The position numbers and the translations under genes are program-made. Below, one piece after another: positions 24,043-35,920 of a stretch of 64,000 bases of DNA. The notes under the pieces are model-generated. The model was not told the origin of the DNA, made no database searches, and worked only from the letters and a program-made list of their open reading frames with translations. Location of the stretch: positions 620,001 through 684,000 of the forward strand of contig BQMF02000200.1 of NCBI GenBank assembly GCA_027922465.2. Direction: 5' to 3'. Within the stretch, counting starts at the first letter, position 1; each line of letters begins with the position of its first letter. The DNA comes from Turritopsis dohrnii. Lineage: Eukaryota; Cnidaria; Hydrozoa; Anthoathecata; Oceaniidae.

Positions 24043-25100
24043 AAACGAAGAGTTCCATGCAAAACGAAGAAATCCATGTATCCATTCATTTCAATACTCA
24101 CCACTCCTCCCTGGCGTCCTCATCAATTAAACGGTCATCATACTTAAAAATACCCCATATATGACGAACCTGCAGACTCGCTCACACACGTTCCAATTAC
24201 TCATGTTCGAATCAACTCTGAATTCCATCAAAATATTCGAATTATCCCATACATCCATGAATTCCTACACGCAGCACTCCTCCGTGGTGCTATCATCAAA
24301 TCAACGATAATCAACTCAAGAACACCCCAGCTTAGGAACCTGAAGCTTTTATTTATAAAATGTATCATTCAAAACGAAGATTTCCACATTAAACGAAGAA
24401 TCCTATGCATCTACTCATTTCAATACTCATCACTCCTCCGTGGTGTCTTCATTAATTCAACTTTCATCAAACTAATTAACATCTCATTATGATGAACCTG
24501 AAAGACCTACTGCTAAAAACATACCATTCAAAACGACAAACTCCATATGAAATGAAAAAATCTCAATGTATCTATATATTTCAACATTCACCACTCCTGC
24601 ATGGTGTCCCCATCAATTCAACGATCATTTAACTTAAAAATACCCAATATGACGAAACTGTAGACTTACTGCTAAAATACATCATTAAAAACGAAGAATT
24701 ACATGTTAAACGAAGAATTTCATGTATTCATTCATTCCAATACTTACCACTCCGCCGTGGTGTCCTCGTCAATTCAACGATCGTCAAACTAAAGAATATC
24801 TCACATGATGAACCTAAAGACCTACTGCTAAAATCATACCATTAAAAACGAAAAATTACATGTTAAACGAAGAACTCCATGTACCTATTCATTCCGATAC
24901 TTACCACTCCTCCGTGGTGTCTCATCAATTCAACGATCATCAACTTAAAAATACCCCATATGACGAAACTGTAGACTTACTGCTAAAATACATCATTAAA
25001 AACGAAGAATTACATGTTAAACGAAGAATTCCATGTATTCATTCATTCCAATACTCACCACTCCGCCGTAGTGTCCTCATCAATTCAAATTTCTTTTTTA
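23930..25100 (+). repeat. ~160 bp tandem array, about 8 units (right arm)
   Basis: Units are marked by CACCACTCCTCCGTGGTG-like words near 23940, 24100, 24283, 24430, 24592, 24748, 24905 and 25058. Each is followed by TCATCAATTCAACGATCATC, AATACCCCATATGACGAAC and AAAACGAAGAATTACATG-like segments. The marker word is a 6 bp stem (CACCAC/GTGGTG) around a TCCTCC loop. Parts of the array stay open in one frame, but stops occur in most units. Confidence 0.85.
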
Positions 25101-25878
25101 ATGGTGCTGTTAAAGAGAAGTTCTGGCCTCAGAGAATGAAAGGAAAGTAATAAATGCAATTACAACTGCCAAAAGAATACCGAGCCTTCATTCCCCTAAA
25201 AATTTACTTAGACTTTTGATTCTACAAAAGTCTGCAGCACATTGGAGTGTAGCAAGAATGCTGTTGAGTGAATGAGGGTGTTACTCTTTAACAGTCATCA
25301 ATGTGGAGAAGGTAAACGCTACATGTGATATTTGCTCTGTCATGTGTCCTGATGACTGCGAATAAAATTCATCTTTTTAAGATAATAAAATGGGATATAA
25401 TTATCAATATTTTATGCGGTTTATAAAATTTTATAAATAGATTGAACTTACTTAAAATGATTTCTTCGCTGTGCGAGTAGACTCCATTTGAGTTGAAGTG
25501 TTTTAAAGGACCAGCATGTGTTTGGCATTTTCCTTGTATTAGTTGTTGCTGTTATAATGATTCTATCAGTCCCATAAACGTGCTTGCGCATACAAGTTTC
25601 GTAAGATAAAGTTCTAATCATTATCACTGAAAATAAACATGATTGATATTTCTAGTGTTTTAGTCATTCCTTGAAATTGTACTCATGTAAACAAACGCTT
25701 TTACTTAAAGTAATCCAATTGATCAGAGATGTTTCGAAATAAGAACAGATTATTCATAGTTCATCCAGAAATGCGTTGTTTCCACTATCGCAGGTAGTGG
25801 AAACAGAGTTTCTTTGCGTATTCTGCATCACTGTCGGATGCCTGGGAGAGCGAGTCAGCGCATGCGCATTCCGACTTG

Positions 25879-25886
25879 TATATAAG
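25879..25886 (+). promoter_or_regulatory. TATA-type promoter in right arm (mirror at 19376-19383)
   Basis: TATATAAG lies inside a short palindrome (CCGACTTGTATATAAGTCGG) and is preceded by GCGCATGCGC. About 20 bp downstream is TTCACAACC, then a (CT)11 tract. It points toward the DIRS-like gag/RT pieces some 3.7 kb away and may have been that element's promoter. Confidence 0.4.
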
Positions 25887-26465
25887 TCGGATCTGGTTCA
25901 CAACCAGCTCTCTCTCTCTCTCTCTCTCTTGTCACTTGGCATTGACTATCGCAAACGTTTCAGTTTTCTTTGAGCTAAATATTTTGTTAGCATTCTTAAT
26001 GTTGTTTGATTGATTAAATTGATTATCTTTCATTTTTCTTTTATACCGCATCGTCTGCAACACTGGATTGTACAAACTTTACCACGATAAAGAAACGCAT
26101 GTTTTTCCTGAAAAAAAAAGACTACAGAAAGATTACAGAAATGATACAAACAATAGTGATAATAATAATGATAATGATAATGATAAAGAAAGAATAAGAA
26201 ACCCTTAAACTTCGGGGGTACAGGCGACTAATGCAATTGGTTCGAAGACTATGTTTCCTCTGAGGGGTTTTTTTCGCTGCCGGCTAGTCGCCATACATGA
26301 GATTAAGTGTAAATGATACGTTTGATTAAGTGTAAATGGTACGTTTGTGATGCCAACCGAGACGAAAGAACCAGTTCTTCCATAATTGTTGTTTTCTATT
26401 CTTGTTTCCCTGACTGTTGAAAAGAAGTGGAAAGAATAATTTCTTGAACTACTTTTGAACTTGCC

Positions 26466-29308
26466 CATTAAACATTATGACGTCAGGATAACGTCATATG
26501 ACAGTCAACTCTGACCGTCGTTTGACGGTCGTCTGGTGGTCCGAAATGCAACATAATTGTGACGTCAAAAAGTGACCATCATCTGACGGTCATTTTGGAC
26601 GGTCGATGAGATGTTCTTTCGACGTTTTTATGACGTAAAAGGACCATGATATTATATAATGTCTTATTCGGAAGGTAATTGTGAATGCTATTTGGAATTT
26701 AAATTTTGCTTTCGTTTTAAGTCCAGAACAAGAAGCCGCTTGGCTTGAAGACTTCAGGACGTGACACAACGATGCATAGTTAGTCTCAAAAATACAACGT
26801 TGCCGAATTGCCAAATTATGTTCAAATCTAATAACATGACTGGCAAATTCAAAATCAACAACTTCTAATTGTGCGTTGTAGAAAGTTTTATGAATATTGC
26901 AGAACTTTCTAAGTTTGATTCAAATTTGGCCTGAATTACCCATTTCTCGTCAAATCTGACAAAATGACTGACAAATTCGTAATCAGCACCTTTTAAATGT
27001 GATCGACGCAAAATTTTTTGAGATTTGAAGAACTTTCTAAATTTGCTCCAAATTTGACCTAAATTGCCCAATTCTAGTAAAACCTGGCAAAATCATTGTC
27101 AAATTCGAAATCAGCACCTTTCAATTGTGATCCGTGCAAAATTTCATGAAAATTGAAGAACTTTCGAAATTTGGTCCAAATTTGACCTGAATTGCCCAAT
27201 TTTAGTAAAATCTGGCAAAATCATTGTCAAATTCGAAATCAGCACCTTTCAATTGTGATCCGTGCAAAATTTCATGAAAATTGAAGAACTTTCGAAATTT
27301 GGCCCAAATTTGGCCTAAATTGGCCAATTTTAGTCAAACCTGGCAATATCATTGTCAAATTTGAAATCAGCACCTTTCAATTGTGATCCGTGCAAAATTT
27401 CATGAAAATTGAAGAACTTTCGAAATTTGGTCCAAATTTGACCTGAATTGCCCAATTTTAGTAAAATCTGGCAAAACCATTGTCAAATTCGAAATCAGCA
27501 CCTTTCAATTGTGATCCGTGCAAATTTTTGCGAAAATTGAAGAACTTTCGAAATTTGGTCGAAATTTGGCCTAAATTGGCCAATTTTAGTCAAACCTGAC
27601 AAAATCATTGCCAAATTTGAAATCACCACCTTTCAAATGTGATCCGTGCAAAATTTCATGAAAATTGAAGAACTTTCGAAATTTGGTCCAAATTTGGCCT
27701 AAATTGACCAATTTTAGTCAAACCTGGCAATATCATTGTCAAATTTGAAATCAGCACCTTTCAATTGTGATCCGTGCAAAATTTCATGAAAATTGAAGAA
27801 CTTTCGAAATTTGGTCGAAATTTAGCCTAAATTGGCCAATTTTAGTCAAACCTGGCAAAATCATTGTCAAATTTTTGAAATCAGCACCTTTCAATTGTAA
27901 TCCCGTGCAAAGTTTCATGAAAATTGAAGAACTTTCGAAATTTGGCCCAAATTTGGCCTAAATTGGCCAATTTTAGTCAAACCTGGCAATATCATTGTCA
28001 AATTTGAAATCAGCACCTTTCAATTGTGATCCGTGCAAAATTTCATGAAAATTGAAGAACTTTCGAAATTTGGCCCAAATTTGGCGTAAATTGGCCAATT
28101 TTAGTCAAACCTGGCAATATCATTGTCAAATTTGAAATCAGCACCTTTCAATTGTGATCCGTGCAAATTTTCATGAAAATTGAAGAACTTTCGAAATTTG
28201 GTCCAAATTTGGCCTAAATTGGCCAATTTTAGTCAAACCTGGCAATATCATTGTCAAATTTGAAATCAGCACCTTTCAATTGTGATCCGTGCAAAATTTT
28301 ATGAAAATTGGTCAACTGGAAGTCCTAATTTGACCGAATTTGCGAATTCGGCAACGATGTCATGTAAACGTTGCACGAAAACGTTCATAACTTGGAGTAG
28401 TAGTAGTAGTAGGAGTAGTAGTAGTAGTAGTAGGAGAAACACGGGTATTTTAAAGACTTTACTCCACCATGGGTGTCCTAAAGTCAATTACTCCACCATG
28501 GGTGTCCTAAAGTCAAAAAATGCAGTGGTTTTAATGTTAAATAAATGCATGCCAATATATTTCTGTATTAGCTAAATACGTATAACCAAAAGTCTATAGT
28601 GGCAGTAGTGTTAACTTTATAACAAATGTATTAAAATGTCAAAGTATCATTTGTATCATTCAAAGTATCTCTTCAGATATAAACATGTCTTTTTAGACAA
28701 AAATATCATTATGTCTCTTCAGACTGTTCTGATACGTGAATGCTAAGGCACGAATACACTAAAATGATGCGAATAAAAAGATTGGATTATAATGAAAGTA
28801 AATGACGTTGTATGGACGTCGAAGAAACGGTTGTTACGACGTCTTCCCAACGTTTTTAAAAATCACTTATTTAGTTTGGGTTTAGTTCTAAGGAATTAAA
28901 TTCTATTGTGCCTAAGGCAGCGTTTTTATTCCATTATCGCTTCTCTGGCTTTTCACGCATTTTATGTTTTTTTGTGATCAAACTCCTAAGAAAAGAGCGA
29001 CGTCATATCGACGTTTTAATGACCGTTGTTTGAACGTGAACATGACGTCATCGATTCATTTACCGTTATTGGAGTAGGAAACATATTTTTGTTCAATTAT
29101 AAGAGAACGGAATGTAGATATAGCAAAAAAAGTTGCTTTTCGTTCATTATTATGATTTTTACATCTTCGTGATATGATCGTCAGATATGGTCATGACTAA
29201 CTATGACCATAACACGACGTCAAATAAACGTTAGTTTTGGTCAGTTTTGGTCGCGTCGTTAATGTGACCATATCCTGACCGTCATTTAAACGTCGGATGC
29301 TTACTGGG
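26466..29308. mobile_element. TIR element with GACGTC motifs and minisatellite (right-arm copy)
   Basis: Mirror of 16211-18796, 257 bp longer because of extra minisatellite units (27060-28310). Same ends and subterminal TGACGTC/GACGGTC clusters. In this orientation it interrupts the DNA between the TATA promoter and the DIRS gag relic. Confidence 0.6.
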
Positions 29309-29518
29309 TGAAGTTATTCAAGTTTTCTTTAATCGACATTATTAATGAATGTTATCTCAAGGAATTTTGCAATATTAATACCATTAAAGAGGATTTTTGT
29401 ATCTACTTTGGTTATTATCACTGATTTCTTTCTAAGAAACTACCTGACATGCAACTAAAAACATTAAGGGAATACATGATTAAAATTGTTTTGCTTAGGC
29501 ACAACTATTAAATTTTTG

Positions 29519-30270
29519 AACAGTAAAAAAAGCGCAGTTTTGGATGACTTAGGCCATAAAGTCAGCCGCATCTAAGAGGAAAAGAAAAGTAAATCGTACA
29601 AACAGCAGAACTTTAGTCCATATTCCAAAAGTTCATTGTCGAGATTTCGATCTGAGGGTAGACGCGAAACCTTTACCCCTATGTCTAACTGTGGCAGGTT
29701 AGGTCACATGGCAAAGAACTATTTTCTCGCGAACAAAAGACGAAATGACTCAAAAAAGCTAATGCCTCCCTTTTGTAAGCAATTGAGTTATCATGTTATT
29801 TTCAACTTTGAAACCAGTTGTATGTAATATTATTGCTATTTTTCATTAACTTGAGGTAGCAGTATACTTTCATCCCTAGTTCGGTTATTTTTGGATTTTT
29901 TAGGAGAGGGTGCTCAGGAATGCATAGTAGCAGGCAGACTTAAGCAAAACGTCGGTTATTCAGAAAACAAACTTAAGGCTTCGAAAACGGTTCTCAATGT
30001 GATAAAAAATGGATACTCTCTACCCTTCAGAAAAAAACCAATGCTTCAAGTTTATCACATAAAGACTTTGTCGAAGACTCTATAAAAGAATTGATTCAAA
30101 ACAAATGCGTAGTAGAAGTATCGGAACCGCCATTTTGTGTCAGCCCATTAACAGTAGCCGAACGAAACGATAAGCTGCGTCTTATTTTAAATTTCAGACA
30201 TATAAACAGACACTTGGATGTTAAGAAATTCAAATAAAGGGATATGTATCGCGCGCAAAAATCCGATTTA
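29519..30270 (+). pseudogene. DIRS-like retroelement 5' part, gag knuckle and start of RT (right arm)
   Basis: A gag-like segment (LDDLGHKV, SSLSRFRSEGRRETF) leads to a decayed CCHC knuckle (NCGRLGHMAKN) at 29636-29827. The N-terminal RT follows: GRLKQNVGY/ENKLKASKTVLNVI in 29891-30085 and, after frameshifts, FVEDSIKELIQNK, VVEVSEPPFCVSPL and LRLILNFRHINRHLDV. The motif order is that of DIRS/tyrosine-recombinase retroelements. The frame is interrupted at about 30272 by the 11 kb insertion and resumes at 41359. Confidence 0.72.
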
Positions 30271-30299
30271 ACACTTTGTGCATGATTCTCATACTATCT

Positions 30300-30979
30300 G
30301 TTTATTATATTACTCTTACTTACGATTTTAAAACTTCCTATTTACATCATAATACTATCTTTTGTGATTTTAAACTAACCTACAGTATTGTTAAACATTC
30401 TCATAGATTTATTACTATCATTCAGGTCACGGCAAAGCCGAGAACTGTTTAATTACGGCTGTGGTGGCGCGAGGCGAGGCGAAATTTTGGGAAAAAGTAG
30501 ATCTCGACTGTATTTCTTACTATTATTACTTTTTTCTTCCAAATTCTCAAAATGTTTGGTCTGTAAATTATACGTACATTGCTTTCTTAAAATTCCGGCG
30601 TACTGCTACTGGCATTTGGATCGTTGAAAACAAGTGCGGACTCGAACAAATTGTGAATGTTATATATATAAAGTGAATTCGAAACAACTGTAATTATGGT
30701 ACTCTACTGCAATTTCATCATAACTCATTAGACGTTTAAGCAAACATAATAACACTGTTTTTTTGTACTATATAAAGTATAACTATACAAGACTTCTAAT
30801 AAGAGTGCTTGCAGGAAAAAGCCAAACCTTATCTCACTTCCACAGTTTCCACCCTCACCCCCACTTTATTATCAACCCCTCCACCCCCCCCCCCCCCCTT
30901 TTATGTAATTTTGGGAAAATTCCCTGTCGTGCATTTTATAATGGCCCCCCCATTTTACAATTTTTTCCCCGGAGTACAC

Positions 30980-31015
<36 letters not shown>

Positions 31016-31560
31016 TGCTTATTCGGAAAAAAAAACTACGAAAAACCACAAGAACAATCCAAAAACCACGAGAAAAACAAACAACTACGAGAAGAAACCA
31101 TAACTTGTGTGATTACGATTACGATTTGGAATTCGAATTCAAAACGAGAAAACTGTTACATAGAACTAGAGGTTCCTTGAGTGTTAAAACTATTTTAACA
31201 ATACTTTTGCTATTTTGTCTTTCTAATACACGTTGTTTTTTTTTAAGAAACACGAGTTTAGGAAACTTTTAGTGGGAAAATCTTGAAATTCTAGTTGAAC
31301 TAAGTTTCTGTTTGGTAAATTGAGTAATAGAAATGTACATGCCCTACAAATCAAGATGTCAAGAATGTGGGGAGCCAGTGTGTGAGAAACATTCAAAGCT
31401 GATTTGTGATAAGCATTTGTAAATACTGTTGGTCGCTTGTCGTTTGACGGTTGTTGTGAAATATCAATTTTTGACTTTGCCTGACTTGATATTATGGGAT
31501 ATTCAAGATGGATACATGTTTTCATAATTCTTTCATGTATTTTATATTAGTTCTAACTTT
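30300..31560. other. non-coding part of 11 kb insertion with poly(C) tracts
   Basis: Contains C15 at 30884-30898 and C35 at 30981-31015, plus shorter C runs. Open frames rich in Pro or Leu here arise from the homopolymers and are not genes. Confidence 0.7.
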
Positions 31561-32526
31561 TCCAAATGAAAAAAAACTTCAAAAAAGTCCAATAACTTTG
31601 GCTCGCAAGTCGGTTTCAAAATGCCATATTTTACACTTTTATCGCATAATTATGACATAATTAGTGACGTCATCATTTTTAGAATGAGAATTTTTGAGAT
31701 TTTTTCTTTGGAACTTCTTTTATTCATTATTAGTAATGATCTTGCCAACTTTCAAGTAGAAATCTTTTCCAATCTCGAAAATATGGGTCACTGAAGCTAA
31801 AAATTTGAAAAAGTGACATTTTACGCGTTTTTGAGCATTTTTGAGAATTTTGTTAACTTTGACTGTATATTTTAGGACTTTTCATGTGTCAAATATGATA
31901 TTCTTTGAAATTTTCACTAACTATGGTCTAATACCTTTCCAAAAGTTGAAAAACAATCTAAAAAACATACTTTTGTAATCCACAATTTGAAAATTAGTAA
32001 AAGACCTATTTTTGACATTTTTCGCACAAATTTTTCCAATCACTGACATAATTAGTAACGTCATCAATTAGAAATTTGAAATTTTGAAATTTTTTTTTCC
32101 CAATTAGTTTTGGGAATGACTAAAGTATCTCAGTGCCAAATTTCATTTGAAAACCATTTCTCTATCAAAAGTTATTAGGTGGGGGCATGGCAGTTTACCG
32201 AATCAAAAAAGATTGGTTTAAGTAGGGTTAAGAAACATTGAGGCTGCCTGGGAAAACGTGTTTCTTAAAAAAAAACGTGTATCGCTACACATTGTAACAG
32301 TTTTTACACAGTATCAATATATATATAATGTTGTTTTCTAAAGTAACACAGGGTCTATTCCATCAAGGCAATTTTGAACGTTTTGGATCAACTGCTGGGA
32401 AGCAATGTACGTGTTGTGCACTTTTTTCTATTGGGTTTTCTTTAGCCAAAAATTTGGGAACATGGGATTCTACAGTGATGTTGATTTTGTTGTAGACAAT
32501 GGGGATCTGATTTACAAAAAATTAAA
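31560..32526. other. non-coding, with repeated AATTAGTGACGTCATCA-type word
   Basis: TGACATAATTAGT(G/A)ACGTCATCA-like words occur at about 31650 and 32043, roughly 390 bp apart, in similar surroundings (AATTTTTGAGATTTTTT). This suggests an old tandem or dispersed repeat. No gene. Confidence 0.45.
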
Positions 32527-32943
32527 TACCGCATTCTCTCTAATTACCGCCTGTCTCCAATGAGCCCCCCCCCCCCCCCCCCCCCCCCCTCTAATCAAAA
32601 ATATTTTTATAAGCGCCCCTCTGCAATAAGAGTGATTTAACATTAATTCAGAAATTAATTAAAAGTAAAAATTCTGTATATAATAGAAACGGAAGACTAT
32701 ATTTTTGTGATGTCTAAATGTAAGTTATATAAAAGTACAAAATCTTATTTCGTTGCCATCAAAAATACAGTTGTTAGTATTCTTTTATGATAAAAAGAAA
32801 TGCCTCGTTCACAGCTAGCATGACCATTTCAAAATTTTTTTGTAAGCGCCCCTCTCCAATTAGCGCCTCTCTCTAATACGCGCCCTTCTAATTTCCAAAA
32901 ATATTTTATAAGCGCCCGGGCGCTTATTAGAGAGAATACGGTA
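32527..32943. mobile_element. MITE with TACCGTATTCTCTCTAAT ends, copy 1
   Basis: Left end TACCGCATTCTCTCTAATTA and right end (inverted) TACCGTATTCTCTCTAATAA. Subterminal AAGCGCCCGGGCGCTT palindromes and repeated GCGCCCCTCTCCAAT-type words are present. A C25 homopolymer (32565-32589) lies inside. A related copy is at 35921-36376 in inverted orientation. Confidence 0.75.
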
Positions 32944-33349
32944 TCGACAAATATTTAGTATTTACAGACCTTCCATCTGAAATTGAGATAATGAATCTCA
33001 TCTTTACTGTGGAGTTTTTATATAGGTTTTACAGTTGTTTTATGCTTAAAGAAACTTTGAATCACTAGTTTATTTTACAGCTTTGACAAGATACAGTATA
33101 TATGTTTTGTTATTTTTATTTTTCTGTTAATCCAGTATACATTGTTTATTCTTGCTTCATATTTTGTTTTGCTTTGTTGTTGTTTTATTTAAAGTTTATA
33201 AAGGTTTTTGTCCGTGCAGCTTCGCTTAGTTTTTTTTCTAATCATTTTGTTAAGTTATCTTCCGTTCAGCATTTAAGGAATATAAAAATTTAAAACTGAA
33301 TTTTTTCTCTTTGTCTTCATATAGACATATATATATAGTTCATATATAG

Positions 33350-33670
33350 TTTTGGCGCAAAAAGATGCACCAAAATAAAACTGCACCAAATTTACAGTGA
33401 GCTGATTAAACGTTTTGTTTATTAACTCTGAACTTTATCATTTTGTAATTACCTTAAGTGAAGAAGTTTTGGCGCAAAAAATTGCACCAAATTTACAGTG
33501 AGCTGTACCAAATATATAAATCTTTTCTTCGAAAAACATAAAAATTGTCTAAAATTAGTGTAAATTTTGACCAAGAAGTCCGAATTGCACCAAATTTAAA
33601 ATAACCTTGGCTGCGCAAAATCAAACCTGCGCCAAATAAATCGAATTGACTGTGCACCAAAATTTCTTCA
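33350..33670. repeat. GCGCAAAA...TGCACCAAA repeats
   Basis: TTTTGGCGCAAAAA followed by TGCACCAAATTTACAGTGAG occurs at 33350-33404 and again at 33467-33505. Further TGCACCAAA and TGCGCCAAA words continue to 33660. Origin unknown. Confidence 0.6.
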
Positions 33671-34141
33671 TTTAGGTATTTTGCCAAACTCATATTTTCA
33701 TTTGGGCAGTTTCTCTATTTGAGCCTTAAATTGAAATTAATTTCACTTTAAAAACATAGAATGAAAGGTTTAGAAAGGATCGTTTACTTTTAGCATTTTG
33801 CATGGAATTTTTACTCCATATTTTAAGGTTTTAATGCTACTAATTTTAGATAATATGTGTGGTTCCTTAGTATTTAATCCTAAATTTCAGATGTAAATAT
33901 TTGCTGCTAGTTATTGTATCATACTTATATAACCATTTCATTTGTTTAGTTGTCTCTTGTCTGCTTATACCCCTGACAAACTTTTTGCATAAAAATTGAC
34001 AAGTGTTGACATCTTTTGTCCAATTTTTGAAACTAATGACCTTTCATAACTACCGTTCTACTTAACTTTTTTGACTGAAGTTTTTATATTAAGCCTGCAT
34101 AAAAAATTTTCAAATTCAAAAATTTTCGAACAGCAAAATAC

Positions 34142-34858
34142 CATGGAGGTATAAAACAGAAGGAGAACGAACTCTTATTTTTCTATTATTCAGATAATGA
34201 CTATTCTATTCATTGCGGTATCACTTTGATGTCATCCGTGATGCGCTTTCGGCTGGTTGTCGGTGAAACGAATACTTTTTTAAAAATTAACGACAATTTA
34301 AAAACCAAATATCATCCATTATAACAACGGATCAACTTGCTGCATAGTGACAAGCAGATTATTAAACCTAAAGCTTCCTTGAGAAACAAATGAAAATCTA
34401 TGTTTTTATACAGAGTTGAAGATATCGCGTAATTCATGTATAAGTTCCAATCTACATATCTTCTGACTTAAATGCGCCTCGATAGTGCCGCGGTACGTGC
34501 AAAAACTTAGGATTATTCTCTCTTCAAAAATTGAAGCTGGGCGAAACTGCTTGAGGGGATCACGAGATATATAGACCTAAAGTTGCAATGTCTTCGTTGC
34601 ATATTTGTGACGTTTTTGCATAATTCTCCCAATTCCTACAGATTATGCATGCTAAGAACTTTACCCTAACGATCTTTAATCACATTGGAGAATTGATATG
34701 AACGAAATTTTCACGCAAGAACGCCAAAATTATAAAAATTATGCAAGATGATAGCAATTATATGTTATTACACACTGAGGACTTAAACAATGCAGCGCAT
34801 CACGGATAGTACAATAGCAGATTTTGAGTTCGTTCTCCTTCTGTTTTATACCTCCATG
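34142..34858. mobile_element. 717 bp TIR element, hAT-like ends, 7 bp target duplication
   Basis: Perfect ~33 bp terminal inverted repeat starting CATGGAGGTATAAAACAG. Direct AAAATAC duplications flank it at 34135-34141 and 34859-34865. Subterminal CCGTGATGCGC words are also inverted. No ORF. Ends beginning CA and ending TG suggest a hAT-like non-autonomous element, although 7 bp rather than 8 bp is seen. Confidence 0.8.
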
Positions 34859-35007
34859 AAAATACCAATACCGACAAATAAAAAGACCCATCAAAATACA
34901 TGCTAATTGTCTTATTTTGAAAGGTCGGCGTAATAATTTCAGAGACCTCTAACGCCCGCCCTAATACCGCCACTGAAAAAATAACGCCATTTAAGGCCGG
35001 TGTAATA

Positions 35008-35634
35008 AAGCTTAGTTCTCACTGAGTTCAAAACAACGATTAGCAACGATTTCGCAAAATAACGATTACAATGATTATCATGCTCTGCATGATTTTATGA
35101 AGTACCGGTCAACGTTTACACTAGGAAATCGTTGCGGGCTTATAGAATGGATGAATACCGTCTTCGCTAAAATCGAGAGCAGAAGAAACTGATTCCCATG
35201 CGTTTTTGATGACATTGCGTTCCTTATATGAGGAATCCGCTTTATCATACAAACATTTGTACTTTTGAACTTCTTCTGCCAGTAGTTCTTCTTGTTTTAT
35301 AAGAAGAGGTTGTTTTCGTGATTTCTTGATGTTTATTTTGTCTGCCATTTTTATTCAACTTTGTCGTTTTTCTAGCTTTTTAAAGGAATTTTCCTAGTTT
35401 CATCGAAAACATGCTCAAAAAAACTCACAAAAGCATGAAACGTCACCAATCGTTCGCGTAATCGTAAATTAAAAATCAAAATTTTTTGATTTTAAAACAA
35501 CGATTACAATTACGATTACACAACGATTACAGCCATCAATTACGTTCACACTAACGATTGCTAACGATTACGCATCATGCACACCATGATAATCGTTGCT
35601 AATCGTTAATTTGAACTCAGTGAGAACTAAGCTT
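35008..35634. mobile_element. 627 bp TIR element with TA duplication and MADF fragment
   Basis: Terminal inverted repeat AAGCTTAGTTCTCACTGAG at both ends, flanked by TA. Subterminal AACGATTAGCAACGATT and AACGATTACA words repeat on both sides. It contains the MADF ORF at 35121-35348. Confidence 0.8.
35121..35348 (-). CDS. MADF/Myb-SANT-like DNA-binding domain fragment
   Basis: 75 codons starting at an ATG. Residues ~20-65 (ELLAEEVQKYKCLYDKADSSY, then RNVIKNAWESVSSALDF) match the pattern of MADF domains: L-x3-V-x3-P/K-x-L-Y-D, an N-A-W motif and a final hydrophobic helix. MADF proteins bind DNA and often accompany PIF/Harbinger transposases. Here the domain sits alone in a 627 bp element, truncated at the 3' side. 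It could be a relic of the DNA-binding protein of an autonomous partner, or a short expressed binder. Confidence 0.6.
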   Translation of the reverse strand: MADKINIKKSRKQPLLIKQEELLAEEVQKYKCLYDKADSSYKERNVIKNAWESVSSALDFSEDGIHPFYKPATIS

Positions 35635-35650
35635 TAGGGTCGATAAGGTA

Positions 35651-35890
35651 AATACACCTTTCCTGTAATTGATTGCGCAATACTTTTTACCATACTCCGC
35701 CTCGTTTTCGCAAAGGTTGATATGGTAACAGAATGGCACGGGACTCATTTCAGTAATGAGCAATTAGTGTTATGATTGTGATAGTGTTAATGATTGAGCA
35801 CGGGAGATTCGGTTGTCATGGTATAGCATATTGAAAACGAGGTAGAGCATGATAAAAATATTGCGCAATCAATTACGAGAAAGGTGTATT
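35651..35890. mobile_element. 240 bp MITE (AATACACCTTTC ends)
   Basis: Left AATACACCTTTCCTGTAATT and right, inverted, AATACACCTTTCTCGTAATT. The similarity continues through GATTGCGCAATA and CCTCGTTTTC over about 60 bp. Non-coding. Confidence 0.75.
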
Positions 35891-35920
35891 AAAGTTCTGA
35901 AACATTTGTAAGTTTCAAAT

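Larger units (their letters stand above)
23058..30250. repeat. right arm of giant palindrome (7.2 kb)
   Basis: Reverse complement of 15269-22204, with two extra minisatellite units. Its outer end continues smoothly in DIRS-like coding sequence (LDVKKFK followed by a stop) for about 20 bp before another insertion begins. The right arm is therefore the parental copy and the left arm the displaced one (inference). Confidence 0.95.

Noticed and set aside
15269..30250. The palindrome as a purely artificial assembly duplicate
   Set aside because: Kept as a live alternative, but the arms differ by minisatellite copies, a triplet, a GA unit and single bases, and the outer flanks differ, so it cannot be a simple mirror error.
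30763..31272. Proline-rich open frames of 120-170 codons
   Set aside because: They exist because poly(C) is translated as proline; both neighbouring frames are open for the same reason and no motif is present.
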